A DNA stretch of 64,000 bases from Erysipelotrichaceae bacterium 66202529 (GCA_017161075.1 CP046174.1:3596001-3660000), one strand, 5' to 3'; numbered from the stretch's first letter, positions 7,438-16,141 are shown. A program made the numbers and translations. The notes: generated by a model not told the origin, from the sequence alone.

Positions 7438-8405
7438 GAAAAAGTGTGGGCATTACTGTTTTTGGATGCGAACAGGATGAGGCAAATGCTTTCCGCGCTT
7501 TATCGCCGGATTTTCATATTATCCCTACGCTGATTAGCGATGCGATATCGGCAGACAACGCAAAATTGGCCGCTGGCAATCAATGCGTTAGCGTAGGCCA
7601 TAAGTCCGAGGTTTCCGAGGCGACAATTCTTGCGCTGAGAAAGGTCGGGGTAAAATACATTTCTACCCGCAGCATCGGCTGCGATCACATTGATACGACT
7701 GCCGCCGAGAGAATGGGAATCTCGGTTGGCACGGTTGCGTATTCGCCGGACAGCGTTGCGGATTATGCTTTGATGCTGATGCTGATGGCCATACGGGGTG
7801 CAAAACCCACCATGCACGCCGTGGCGCAACAAGATTTCAGATTGGATCGTATCCGGGGGAAAGAACTGGGGGATATGACTGTGGGAGTTATTGGAACCGG
7901 CCATATCGGGCAAGCGGTCGTCAAAAGGCTGCGGGGATTTGGATGCCATGTGCTGGCCTATGATAACAGCCGAAAAATGGATGCAGATTATGTCCAGCTT
8001 GATGAGCTTCTAAAAAACAGCGATATTGTTACGCTCCATGTGCCGCTTTGTGCGGATACCCGCCATCTGATCGGTCAGAAGCAAATTGGAGAGATGAAGC
8101 AAGGCGCATTTTTAATCAACACCGGGCGCGGAGCGCTTGTCGATACCGGGGCGCTGGTGGAGGCGTTGGAAAGCGGAAAGCTGGGTGGTGCGGCACTGGA
8201 TGTGTTGGAGGGCGAGGATCAGTTTGTTTATACCGATTGCTCGCAGAAAGTGCTTGACCATCCCTTTTTGTCGCAGCTTTTAAGGATGCCGAATGTGATC
8301 ATCACACCCCATACGGCGTACTACACTGAGCGTGTGCTGCAGGATACTACAGAAAAAACAATCAGGAATTGTCTCAATTTTGAAAGGAGTTTACAGCATG
8401 AATAG
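7434..8405 (+). CDS. vanH: VanH(B) D-lactate dehydrogenase
   Basis: The 323-residue D-2-hydroxyacid dehydrogenase reduces pyruvate to D-lactate for the VanB ligase. The NAD-binding Rossmann motif VGVIGTGHIGQAV and the family signatures NTGRGALVDTGAL (catalytic Arg), the DVLEGED acid and the ITPHTAYY histidine are all present. The ATG at 7434 overlaps the vanW stop and is preceded by AGGAGGAG at 5 nt, which decides this start over a longer frame from 7356. The 3' end overlaps vanB by 8 bp, so the two enzymes are likely made in step. Confidence 0.95.
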   Translation: MRKSVGITVFGCEQDEANAFRALSPDFHIIPTLISDAISADNAKLAAGNQCVSVGHKSEVSEATILALRKVGVKYISTRSIGCDHIDTTAAERMGISVGTVAYSPDSVADYALMLMLMAIRGAKPTMHAVAQQDFRLDRIRGKELGDMTVGVIGTGHIGQAVVKRLRGFGCHVLAYDNSRKMDADYVQLDELLKNSDIVTLHVPLCADTRHLIGQKQIGEMKQGAFLINTGRGALVDTGALVEALESGKLGGAALDVLEGEDQFVYTDCSQKVLDHPFLSQLLRMPNVIITPHTAYYTERVLQDTTEKTIRNCLNFERSLQHE

Positions 8406-9426
8406 AATAAAAGTCGCAATCATCTTCGGCGGTTGCTCGGAGGAACATGATGTGTCGGTAAAATCCGCAATAGAAATTGCTGCGAACATTGATACGGAAA
8501 AATTCGATCCGCACTACATCGGAATTACAAAAAACGGTGTATGGAAGCTATGCAAGAAGCCATGTACGGAATGGGAAGCCGACAGTCTCCCCGCCATACT
8601 CTCCCCGGATAGGAAAACGCATGGGCTGCTTGTCATGAAAGAAAGCGAATACGAAACACGGCGTATTGATGTGGCTTTCCCGGTTTTGCATGGCAAATGC
8701 GGGGAGGATGGTGCGATACAGGGGCTGTTTGTATTGTCTGGTATCCCCTATGTGGGCTGTGATATTCAAAGCTCCGCAGCTTGCATGGACAAATCACTGG
8801 CCTACATTCTTACAAAAAATGCGGGCATCGCCGTTCCCGAATTTCAAATGATTGATAAAGGTGACAAGCCGGAGGCGGGTGCGCTTACCTACCCTGTCTT
8901 TGTGAAGCCGGCACGGTCAGGTTCGTCCTTTGGCGTAACCAAAGTAAACGGTACGGAAGAACTTAACGCTGCGATAGAAGCGGCAGGACAATATGATGGA
9001 AAAATCTTAATTGAGCAAGCGATTTCGGGCTGTGAGGTCGGGTGTGCGGTCATGGGGAACGAGGATGATTTGATTGTCGGCGAAGTGGATCAAATCCGGC
9101 TGAGCCACGGTATCTTCCGCATCCATCAGGAAAACGAGCCGGAAAAAGGCTCAGAAAATGCGATGATTACAGTTCCCGCAGACATTCCGGTCGAGGAACG
9201 AAATCGGGTGCAGGAAACGGCAAAGAAAGTATATCGGGTGCTTGGATGCAGAGGGCTTGCCCGTGTTGATCTTTTTTTGCAGGAGGATGGCGGCATCGTT
9301 CTAAATGAGGTCAATACCATGCCCGGTTTTACATCGTACAGCCGCTACCCACGTATGGTGGCCGCCGCAGGAATCACGCTTCCTGCACTGATTGACAGCC
9401 TGATTACATTGGCGTTAAAGAGGTGA
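8398..9426 (+). CDS. vanB: VanB D-alanine--D-lactate ligase
   Basis: The 342-residue ATP-grasp ligase joins D-Ala to D-Lac, giving precursors with low vancomycin affinity. It begins MNRIKVAIIFGGCSEEHDVS. It carries the ATP-grasp segments VFVKPARSGSSFGVTKV and GLARVDLFL, and the metal-binding LNEVNTMPGF. The omega-loop region reads IRLSHGIFRIHQE instead of the FYDY/KY loop of D-Ala-D-Ala ligases, which marks a D-Lac ligase. The ATG at 8398 follows GAAAGGAG and matches the known VanB length. The sequence is of the VanB class; a vanB2 subtype would fit the ICE backbone but cannot be fixed by eye. Confidence 0.96.
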   Translation: MNRIKVAIIFGGCSEEHDVSVKSAIEIAANIDTEKFDPHYIGITKNGVWKLCKKPCTEWEADSLPAILSPDRKTHGLLVMKESEYETRRIDVAFPVLHGKCGEDGAIQGLFVLSGIPYVGCDIQSSAACMDKSLAYILTKNAGIAVPEFQMIDKGDKPEAGALTYPVFVKPARSGSSFGVTKVNGTEELNAAIEAAGQYDGKILIEQAISGCEVGCAVMGNEDDLIVGEVDQIRLSHGIFRIHQENEPEKGSENAMITVPADIPVEERNRVQETAKKVYRVLGCRGLARVDLFLQEDGGIVLNEVNTMPGFTSYSRYPRMVAAAGITLPALIDSLITLALKR

Positions 9427-9431
9427 TAAGT

Positions 9432-10040
9432 ATGGAAAATGGTTTTTTGTTTTTAGATGAAATGTTGCATGGCGTCCGTTGGGATGCCAAGTACGCCACA
9501 TGGGATAACTTCACAGGAAAACCGGTGGATGGGTATGAGGTGAATCGCATCATCGGCACAAAGGCCGTGGCGTTTGCTCTGCGCGAGGCACAAATCCATG
9601 CGGCTGCGCTTGGCTATGGCTTGCTTTTATGGGATGGATATCGGCCAAGAACTGCGGTGGACTGCTTCCTGCGTTGGGCAGCGCAACCGGAGGACAAGCT
9701 CACAAAAGAAAAATTTTACCCCAATATAGAGCGAGCCGAGTTGATTACAAAGGGTTATGTGGCCTCACAATCCAGCCATAGCCGTGGAAGCGCAATTGAT
9801 CTTACGCTCTACCACCTGGATACAGGGGAACTTGTTTCAATGGGAAGTAACTTCGATTTTATGGACGAACGGTCGCATCATACAGCAAAAGGGATAGGGG
9901 ATGCAGAGGCACAAAATCGAAGATGCTTGCGTAAAATCATGGAAAGCAGCGGATTTCAGTCTTATCGCTTTGAATGGTGGCACTATAAGTTGATTGATGA
10001 GCCATACCCCGATACCTATTTTGATTTTGCCGTTTCATAA
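9432..10040 (+). CDS. vanX: VanX(B) D,D-dipeptidase
   Basis: The 202-residue zinc dipeptidase hydrolyses D-Ala-D-Ala so that only D-Ala-D-Lac enters cell-wall synthesis. The M15D signatures SSHSRGSAIDLTLY (zinc His and Asp) and RFEWWHYK (catalytic Glu and zinc His) are intact. The ATG at 9432, after GAGGTG, gives the known VanXB length; the frame could also open at 9423, overlapping vanB. It is the last gene of the van operon. Hairpins at 10163-10269 downstream are candidate ends of the transcript. Confidence 0.95.
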   Translation: MENGFLFLDEMLHGVRWDAKYATWDNFTGKPVDGYEVNRIIGTKAVAFALREAQIHAAALGYGLLLWDGYRPRTAVDCFLRWAAQPEDKLTKEKFYPNIERAELITKGYVASQSSHSRGSAIDLTLYHLDTGELVSMGSNFDFMDERSHHTAKGIGDAEAQNRRCLRKIMESSGFQSYRFEWWHYKLIDEPYPDTYFDFAVS

Positions 10041-10232
10041 TGAAAGTATTGGTTTTGTATCAGATTTTGGATTTGATAAAATCTATGCTGGTCATGGACA
10101 ATCTTTTACTGGAAAGTGGTTAAAGCATCTTTTGTAATACATTGCAAATTATAGTATTCAATCTGCCCAGCGGCAGAAAAGAAAAAAACCGCTGTTGGGC
10201 AGACCTTTCCCACGCCCATTTTGTATTTTGCT

Positions 10233-10269
10233 GGCGGCGGTTTTGAGAAATCAAGGCCGCCGTTCTTTT
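10233..10269 (+). terminator. Candidate terminator of the van operon
   Basis: GGCGGC (10233-10238) and GCCGCC (10256-10261) can pair around a 17-nt loop, and GTTCTTTT follows. The stem is short but GC-only. It is the first T-tailed hairpin after vanX. Confidence 0.4.
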
Positions 10270-10441
10270 CTGGCAGCAAAAGGTGTGGCGGCCCATAGGA
10301 GGATGCCGCTATGCTGTTTTGCTATTGCCATGCTCTAATCCACTTCCACCACTCAAAAAAAGCCTTGCCCCTCCACAGGGCTATTCCGGTTATGAGTATG
10401 TACTATACCATGTAAATCAGCAGCATAGCAAAGCATTTTCT

Positions 10442-10476
10442 CGCCCGGTAGGTTTGCGACCTGCCGGGCGATTTTT
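10442..10476 (+). terminator. Terminator/attenuator upstream of the sigma-like gene
   Basis: CGCCCGGTAGGT (10442-10453) pairs with ACCTGCCGGGCG (10459-10470) with one G-U pair, followed by ATTTTT. It lies about 150 bp before the next start codon with no gene between, so it may end van transcription or act as an attenuator for the downstream regulatory genes. Confidence 0.6.
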
Positions 10477-10627
10477 GTCGTCTTTTGCGGCCCGGCTGTC
10501 CCCAAAAAAATTTTTTGAGAAATTTTCAAAAAGGAGGTATTTAGCGGGTAGCTGGCGGCCTTGTCAAAGTCTTGTTAGCGGAAAGGGAGAGAACCACCTA
10601 AGTCCCCCACAGAAAGGGGGTGAGAAG

Positions 10628-11059
10628 ATGGATGCTATCCCCCGCGACTATGAAGCGCGGTGCATGTTCGATGCTTTTTGCAAGACGGTACTGCGTAACG
10701 AGGCCAAAAGCTACTTGGCTGAAATGAAGCGCCGCCGTGACCGTGAAGTGTCACTAAGCTCTTTGTCACAGGCAGATTTGGACAAGCTCTGTACAGTAGA
10801 TCACTACCCCAGCGACAGCTTTACGTTTTCGTCGCATGGCTATGACCTACATATCAACAATGAGCTTGTTGCCGAAGCCTTTGCCGCGCTGCCCAGCATG
10901 GAGCAGAGTATTTTAATCCTGCACTGTGTTCTGGATATGGCAGATGGTGAGATCGGCGGCCTTGTGGGAATGTCCCGGAGTGCCGTTCAGCGGCACAGGA
11001 CAAATACCTTATCGGAGCTGCGGAAACAGCTAAAGGCGTTGATGCCGAAGGGAGGTTAG
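10628..11059 (+). CDS. Sigma-70 region 4-like ICE regulator
   Basis: This 143-residue protein resembles the sigma-factor-like proteins coded just before the HTH_16 and xis/int genes of Tn916/Tn1549-type elements. The C-terminal 60 residues form a sigma-70 region 4 HTH (ALPSMEQSILILHCVLDMADGEIGGL split by a short turn, then MSRSAVQRHRTNTLSELR). The N-terminal part is helical and charged. The ATG at 10628 has a GGGGGTGA ribosome site. It probably controls ICE excision and transfer genes rather than acting as a housekeeping sigma factor. Confidence 0.82.
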   Translation: MDAIPRDYEARCMFDAFCKTVLRNEAKSYLAEMKRRRDREVSLSSLSQADLDKLCTVDHYPSDSFTFSSHGYDLHINNELVAEAFAALPSMEQSILILHCVLDMADGEIGGLVGMSRSAVQRHRTNTLSELRKQLKALMPKGG

Positions 11060-11065
11060 ACGCGG

Positions 11066-11299
11066 ATGAAGAACCCGAACTACAAGGGCATTGAGCTTTT
11101 GCCCCTTTCGGTGATCGAGGCCGCCCGCGCTGGGGATGCCGGAGCCGTAGAGCGCGTTTTGCAGTATTACAGCGGTTACATGAACAAGCTGTGTACCCGG
11201 ACGCTCTATGACGAAAACGGCTATCCGCATGTGTGTCTGGACGAGGCCATGAAGCGCCGTCTGGAAATCAAGCTCATCCACGCTATCGTCACGAACTGA
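11066..11299 (+). CDS. HTH_16-domain protein of conjugative element
   Basis: This 77-residue protein begins MKNPNYKGIELLPLSVIEAA and contains the LLPLSVIEAARAGDAGAVERVLQYY pattern (split here by reading) of the helix-turn-helix family typical of Tn916 orf8-like proteins, plus a C-terminal DEAMKRRLEIKLIHAI segment. It lies 6 bp after the sigma-like gene and is co-transcribed with it. Related proteins act in regulation of conjugative transposons; the exact role here is inferred from position. Confidence 0.82.
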   Translation: MKNPNYKGIELLPLSVIEAARAGDAGAVERVLQYYSGYMNKLCTRTLYDENGYPHVCLDEAMKRRLEIKLIHAIVTN

Positions 11300-11704
11300 C
11301 GAACCGGCCCCGGCAGCATGAAACGGCTTACCCTTTCCCCGTTTCGGTGTTTTCCCGGTGGCCTGATCGCACCTTGATAAATATGCCCGCAAGATAACGG
11401 CGGCGCATCATAGGGCATACGGACACATTCTGTCTGTGCCGAGCCGGACGGCTGGTGCGCCATGATACTTTTCCCTACGGGAAAAGCGGAGCGAGGAACA
11501 CCACGCCGCAATGTGAGCGTGGCGGCTTGCGGGCGACGACGTACAGGCAGGACTATGATACTCCCTTATAGCCACAGTCCGAGCGTTAAAAGCGTCGCAG
11601 GCAATGGGTAGGGCCGCGTGAGAACCACGCGGGGGTGAAAGTCCCGTGGAGCTGTGCCAGCAGCCGTCCGTCTATGCCCCTAAATCACACAAACCTTTGA
11701 ATTT
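11300..11704 (+). other. GC-rich structured non-coding region before xis
   Basis: These 405 bp contain no credible gene but several perfect hairpins. They are GAAACGG/CCGTTTC (about 11320-11346), TTTTCCC/GGGAAAA (11469-11485), CCACGC/GCGTGG (about 11500-11522) and CCGCGTG/CACGCGG (about 11614-11632). A GGTGAAAGTCCC segment follows the last one. Some stretches recall group II intron domain I, but I see no intron boundaries or reverse transcriptase. It may be a structured leader or RNA of the ICE controlling xis-int. Confidence 0.45.
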
Positions 11705-11722
11705 GTGAAAGGGGGCTGCATT

Positions 11723-11923
11723 ATGAACCATGATGTGCCTATTTGGGAAAAATACACGCTGACGATTGAGGAAGCGTCTAAATATTTCCGTATCGGAGAA
11801 AACAAATTGCGTAAGCTGGCCGAGGAAAATCCGGCCTCTGGCTGGGTCATTATGAATGGCAACCGCATCCAGATCAAACGCAAGCAGTTTGAGAAAATAA
11901 TTGACACTTTGGACACAATCTAA
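11723..11923 (+). CDS. xis: Excisionase (Xis)
   Basis: This 66-residue protein starts at the ATG at 11723, after AAAGGGGG, rather than at an upstream in-frame ATG. It resembles Tn916-type excisionases in length and sequence: [20 protein letters not shown] (HTH), then [30 protein letters not shown]. Xis bends the ends of the element and directs the integrase toward excision. It lies 83 bp before int, the normal arrangement in this family. Confidence 0.9.
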   Translation: MNHDVPIWEKYTLTIEEASKYFRIGENKLRKLAEENPASGWVIMNGNRIQIKRKQFEKIIDTLDTI

Positions 11924-12006
11924 TAGTGAAAAAGGGCCGCAGATATGTTATAATAATTTATAAGCATATATGCGGCTCTTTCCGTCATGGAAAGGAGCAT
12001 GACGAG

Positions 12007-13200
12007 ATGTCAGAAAAAAGACGAGACAGCAAAAATCGCGTTTTGCGGTCTGGAGAGAGCCAGAGAAAAGACGGACGATATGCTTACAAATATGTTGATA
12101 CCTTTGGAAAACCGCAGTTTGTTTACTCATGGAAGTTAGTGCCTACGGATAAGACCCCGGCAGGTAAACGGGAGGATATTTCACTCCGGGAAAAGGAGAA
12201 AGAAATCCAGAAAGACCTTGACGACGGGATAGACACCATCGGCAAGAAAATGACCGTCTGCCAGCTCTACGCCAAGCAGATCAGGCACCGGGGCAATGTG
12301 AAGCACAACACCAAACTGGGCCGGGAACGGCTGATGCGTATTCTGGAACAAGATCGGCTGGGGAGCTGCCCGATTGACAGTGTGAAGCTGTCCGACGCAA
12401 AGGAATGGGCGCTTCGGATGAAAGAAAAGGGCCTTTCTTATAAGACCATCAATAACGACAAGCGTTCCCTGAAAGCGGCTTTTTACACCGCCATACAGGA
12501 CGATTGCATCCGAAAAAACCCGTTTGACTTCCAGCTTAGTGACGTTCTGGACGACGATACGGAACCAAAGGTGCCTCTTACACCAGCACAGGAAGAAAGT
12601 TTTCTGTCCTTTATTCAAGGTGATAAGGTTTACCAAAAGCATTATGACGCAATCGTTATTCTGCTGGGGACAGGGCTTCGCATTTCGGAACTGTGCGGAC
12701 TGACGGACAAAGATTTGGATTTTGAAAACCGGGTAATCATCGTGAGCCACCAGCTTTTGAGAAATACCGGCGTCGGTTACTATATTGACGAACCCAAGAC
12801 CCAAAGCGGCGTCAGAAAAATCCCCATGAATGAGGAAGTGTATCAGGCGTTCCAGCGAGTGATAAAAAACCGCAAAGGTGCAAAGCCGTTCATTATTGAC
12901 GGGTATGCCAATTTCCTGTTTCTCAAACAGAACGGCTATCCCATGACGGCGGTAGATTATGGCGGGATGTTTGGCAGGCTTGTGAAGAAGTACAACAAGA
13001 GCCATGAAGAAGCGTTGCCGAAAACGACGACGCCCCATGCTATGCGTCATACATTCTGCACCCGGTTAGCCAATGCGGGAATGAACCCCAAAGCCTTGCA
13101 GTACATTATGGGACATTCCAATATCACCATGACGCTGAACTATTATGCACACGCCACATTCGATTCCGCAAGGGCAGAAATGGAACGGCTGGCAGCCTGA
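12007..13200 (+). CDS. int: Tyrosine recombinase/integrase of Tn1549 family
   Basis: This 397-residue integrase catalyses excision and integration of the ICE. It has an N-terminal arm-binding domain (about residues 1-75), a SAM-like core-binding domain (about 80-180) and a catalytic domain. Catalytic residues visible are R225 (GTGLRISELCGL), H344 and R347 (HAMRHTF), H370 (MGHSNITMTL) and tyrosine Y379 or Y380. The ATG at 12007 follows AAAGGAG and gives the length known for Tn1549 integrases. It is the last gene of the element, close to its right end. Confidence 0.94.
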   Translation: MSEKRRDSKNRVLRSGESQRKDGRYAYKYVDTFGKPQFVYSWKLVPTDKTPAGKREDISLREKEKEIQKDLDDGIDTIGKKMTVCQLYAKQIRHRGNVKHNTKLGRERLMRILEQDRLGSCPIDSVKLSDAKEWALRMKEKGLSYKTINNDKRSLKAAFYTAIQDDCIRKNPFDFQLSDVLDDDTEPKVPLTPAQEESFLSFIQGDKVYQKHYDAIVILLGTGLRISELCGLTDKDLDFENRVIIVSHQLLRNTGVGYYIDEPKTQSGVRKIPMNEEVYQAFQRVIKNRKGAKPFIIDGYANFLFLKQNGYPMTAVDYGGMFGRLVKKYNKSHEEALPKTTTPHAMRHTFCTRLANAGMNPKALQYIMGHSNITMTLNYYAHATFDSARAEMERLAA

Positions 13201-13213
13201 CACAAGGCCGGTT

Positions 13214-13233
13214 TTACTACTCCATTTACTACT
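13214..13233 (+). repeat. Direct repeats after int, candidate integrase arm sites
   Basis: TTACTACT occurs at 13214-13221 and 13226-13233, 12 bp apart. Tn916-family elements carry short direct repeats (DR2) near their ends that bind the N-terminal domain of the integrase. Position within 150 bp of the presumed right end supports that role. Confidence 0.45.
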
Positions 13234-14036
13234 TTTGAGGGGGAAATGGTGAGAGGTAATAAGAACATTTGTAAGTATCTAACAATATCAAAAATGCCGG
13301 AAAAGCCCGGAAACACGGGCTATACCGACATTCAAGAACTTCTAAAAAGATAATCTAAAATCCCATATAATTTTCGACAGAATACTTTTTCATCCTTCTC
13401 ACATTCCTCTTTCTTTTCCTAATTATACTGAAAGAAAAGGATGTGTTCATCATAAGTTATTTTGTAATATTTGGAAATTTTTTGCCGCTATGTTGCATTG
13501 CAGAAGCTGCACTGCTTATGATCGTTCTATCACCATATTTGAATTTATGATGTTACACGCGAATAGTATTCTGCTTTTTGATTATCATATTTTATGAATG
13601 TATGAAAACAGATGTTTTGTATTTTCTTATTTGTATAAGAAATGCACAGGTTACCTCAAAGGAAGCTAGCCATCGCTGAGCTTGCTTCCATACGTATATA
13701 GATCAAAATGTACACTTGTTCCCAGCATGTCAATATGCCTTATCTAACGCCAGAAAACAGACAACAGCTTTCAAGCATCATACAAATCAGCTTTTTTTAC
13801 CGTTAAACACCGTATAGCCTTTTTTAGACCGATGAAAAGATAACGCAATCCTGAAAAGGAATAAGAAAAAGCCTGTACCTGTCACCGCATAACAGGGACT
13901 GTATTCGCTCTTTCCGTCTACACACACTTTCACTTATAAAGAACGCTCAATCAATTCTTTCGGTAAAAATAAAAAGGGTGTCGAAAAACGCATCCCTTTT
14001 TACGCTCTTAATCAATACATGGTATAGCTATTGATT
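13234..14036. other. ICE right end and chromosomal junction; otherwise non-coding
   Basis: No supported gene lies between int and the small membrane-protein gene. A nested inverted repeat AGCCCG/CGGGCT lies at about 13305-13325 and could act as a bidirectional terminator. Base composition becomes AT-rich after about 13340, which I take as the approximate right end of the ICE. The exact attR cannot be set from this window because the left end is absent. Confidence 0.5.
13971..14001 (-). terminator. Terminator after the small membrane-protein gene
   Basis: AAAAAGGGTG (13971-13980) pairs with CATCCCTTTTT (13991-14001) with one G-U pair. On the minus strand the stem ends in five T, just after the 14037-14171 gene; it can also work on the plus strand. 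Confidence 0.65.
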
Positions 14037-14171
14037 CTATTTCTCCACGTCATTTAGTTCCTCACTCCGTCGGTGATCCCGTCTGCGCAAGACAAAGCGA
14101 ACTTCTAGAATTGATCCAATCACACATAGAACAGCTATGATGCCGATGATGCTCCAGATTTCTACACTCAT
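14037..14171 (-). CDS. Small single-span membrane protein
   Basis: This 44-residue peptide starts MSVEIWSIIGIIAVLCVIGS, with one hydrophobic helix over about residues 4-22 and a basic then acidic tail (FVLRRRDHRRSEELNDVEK). The second of two ATGs (14171) has AAGGAGG at a normal 6-nt spacing; the first ATG directly abuts the ribosome site. A good terminator follows. I do not recognise the family. The single span and charged tail suggest a membrane-associated modulator, but this is only inference. Confidence 0.6.
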   Translation of the reverse strand: MSVEIWSIIGIIAVLCVIGSILEVRFVLRRRDHRRSEELNDVEK

Positions 14172-14421
14172 ACTCATCCTCCTTGTGTTACAGCTAAAGT
14201 ATAGCATAAACACTCTTATGTCGTATACAAGCTCTATAAACGACATGCTTTGTCTGACATTCACAAGAGCAAAATTTTAAACATTACATCGTCTAATAAC
14301 CTGTCCGTATTTGAACCTCATGCTATATCAACAGGATAAAAAAGGTGATTACTACGTAATGCTTCTTAGTCTGTTTGTGCAGTACTATGTTCGCATACCC
14401 GAAAAGTTATTTTATTCCCTT

Positions 14422-15378
14422 CTATACTGTTTGCGATGCAATATATTCGCGAGGGGAAGCATTGAAATATTCCCGAAACGCTTTATAAAAATTACTGCTA
14501 TTGCTGTAGCCAAGCAATGTGGCGATTTCGTCTACAGGTAAATTTGTGCCTTTTAATAAAATAACGGCACGTTCCATCCGCTGCTCAAGGAGAAGCTCAG
14601 AAAATGATTTGCCAAGCTCCCGATGAAGAAGTGTGGAAACATAGTTTGGATGGTAAGAAAAATGATGTGCGATATCTTTTAAGGTCACATGATCAAAATG
14701 CTCACTCATGTACTGCACAATTTTCTCAGACAGCCTTTCACTGGCAGAGCTTTGATGCTCCTGCACAAATTGCCGCGCCACCTGTAACAAAAAAGAAAGA
14801 GTGAGCGCCTTTAATACAGCCTGACTGTCATCCTGCTTGTGTGCATACTCAATAACCATCATTTCAAGCAGTGCTCGTATCGTACAGTCATCTTCTATTT
14901 TAAAATGGATAAATTCATCGGAAAACTGATTTGTCGCAGGATCCAGCAAGAAATGAAACAGTCTGATATTGGAAGAAAGCATAGGTAAAAAGGTTCTAAA
15001 AAATGCTTCACGCTGAATCAAAACACCGATAATAGTTGTTTCAGAATCATCATGGACACATAACGCATGTCCGGCAAAGGGCTGTCCGGCATAAAGCTCT
15101 CCTTCATGTATCGTAATTCGATTGTCATATTTAAAACTAATGGAATCATATTCCCCCTCATATGTAAAGTTGAAGTAAAAGAAATCATGCCGGTGAAACA
15201 ATTCCTGCCTTCCTCTGCTCTGATGCACACAGATGAGAATTTCCTCATCAGGCTCTCCCGGCCAGCGAAACATTTTCTCCGTTTGGCTTCCAATAAGAAC
15301 ATCATGATACGTCCAATCCAATGCCGGAAACTGCTGGCGGAGCTGCTGTATGGAAGCGCAAAATAATTCCTTTCCCAT
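14422..15378 (-). CDS. AraC-family transcriptional regulator
   Basis: This protein of about 318 residues has an N-terminal cupin-like sensor domain (HRHDFFYFNFTYEGEYD, then HEGELYAGQPFAGHAL). The C-terminal AraC domain carries two HTH motifs: LKDIAHHFSYHPNYVSTLLH and VDEIATLLGYSNSSNFYKAF. The ATG at 15378 follows AAAGGGA; an upstream in-frame ATG at 15393 is possible. It lies directly after the short-chain dehydrogenase gene in the same orientation. It is the likely regulator of that gene and of the nearby MATE genes, which share an upstream motif. The effector is unknown. Confidence 0.85.
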   Translation of the reverse strand: MGKELFCASIQQLRQQFPALDWTYHDVLIGSQTEKMFRWPGEPDEEILICVHQSRGRQELFHRHDFFYFNFTYEGEYDSISFKYDNRITIHEGELYAGQPFAGHALCVHDDSETTIIGVLIQREAFFRTFLPMLSSNIRLFHFLLDPATNQFSDEFIHFKIEDDCTIRALLEMMVIEYAHKQDDSQAVLKALTLSFLLQVARQFVQEHQSSASERLSEKIVQYMSEHFDHVTLKDIAHHFSYHPNYVSTLLHRELGKSFSELLLEQRMERAVILLKGTNLPVDEIATLLGYSNSSNFYKAFREYFNASPREYIASQTV

Positions 15379-15379
15379 A

Positions 15380-16087
15380 TTATCCCTTTCCATGAGTCCA
15401 ATCAAAATCGCCGTGATAGATCATTTGATGGCTCATTCCTCCGTCAATGCAAATGTTTTCTCCTGTAAGGAAGCCTGCTTTTTCTGAGCAAAGATACAAA
15501 ACCATATTGGCAATGTCAAGCGGATTACCGACACGTCCTGCTGGATGCTGTGCGGAATCTGCACCGTCAAATTCCTGGAAATTCGTATCGATCCATCCTG
15601 GAGAAATTGAGTTGACGCGCACCTTGCCTGAAAAGCTGACTGCAAGGGCATGCGTTAAAGCCGATATACCGCCTTTCGCAGCTGCGTAGCTTTCTGTCTG
15701 CGGCTGGCTCATGCGATCTCTGGTTGAGGAAATGTTAATGATTGCAGCTCCCTGCGAAAAATAAGGTGCAAATAGTTTAGCAAGATAAAACGGTGCAGTG
15801 ACACCGACACGCAAAGCATAATTAAATTCATCATATGAACAGGTATCTATTCCCTTCATCAACGGAAGTGCGTTATTGATAAGATAATCTACATGTCCGT
15901 ATTCGGAAATCACCTTTTCCGCAAATGCAGAAAGGGTTCTTTCATCAGCCAGATCCCCTGTAAAATAACCGCCCGGCTGTTTATCAATAACACAAACCAT
16001 CGCGCCCTCCTTTAGAAATTCATCGGCAATACATTTGCCGATTCCCTGTACTCCACCGGTAATGACAACAATTTTATCCTGAAACAT
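15380..16087 (-). CDS. Short-chain dehydrogenase/reductase
   Basis: This 235-residue classical SDR binds NAD(P) through TGGVQGIGK near the N-terminus and has the NNA motif (LINNALP), a catalytic Ser in INISSTRDR and the YxxxK motif in SYAAAKGG. The C-terminal ENICIDGGMSHQ is typical of the glucose-1-dehydrogenase/FabG-like branch. The substrate cannot be read from sequence; a sugar or small alcohol is plausible. It is followed after 1 bp by the AraC gene and is divergent from the first MATE gene. A GGAGGTT ribosome site precedes the ATG. Confidence 0.88.
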   Translation of the reverse strand: MFQDKIVVITGGVQGIGKCIADEFLKEGAMVCVIDKQPGGYFTGDLADERTLSAFAEKVISEYGHVDYLINNALPLMKGIDTCSYDEFNYALRVGVTAPFYLAKLFAPYFSQGAAIINISSTRDRMSQPQTESYAAAKGGISALTHALAVSFSGKVRVNSISPGWIDTNFQEFDGADSAQHPAGRVGNPLDIANMVLYLCSEKAGFLTGENICIDGGMSHQMIYHGDFDWTHGKG

Positions 16088-16141
16088 GACAGTAACCTCC
16101 TATGCAATTTCTTATTTCATTATACCAAGTATATTTGAAAA

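Larger units (their letters stand above)
10041..10627 (+). other. Gap between vanX and the sigma-like gene, with several hairpins
   Basis: No supported gene is seen in these 587 bp. A frame continuous with the sigma-like gene begins at 10283 but lacks a ribosome site and runs through hairpins, so I treat it as non-coding. Three stem-loops are visible: CTGCCCAGCGG/CCGCTG-TTGGGCAG (10163-10202), GGCGGC/GCCGCC (10233-10261) and the T-tailed hairpin at 10442-10476. The region probably ends the van transcript and regulates the downstream genes. Confidence 0.55.

Noticed and set aside
10283..10627. N-terminal extension of the sigma-like protein
   Set aside because: The stretch crosses hairpins and an apparent terminator and has low-complexity, non-conserved sequence; a strong ribosome site supports the start at 10628.
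11300..11704. Group II intron
   Set aside because: Some segments recall domain I, but there is no reverse transcriptase, no recognisable 5' GUGYG end and no domain V-type stem.
12181..13050. Open frame on the minus strand inside int
   Set aside because: It is antisense to the integrase catalytic domain; the protein shows no family motif.
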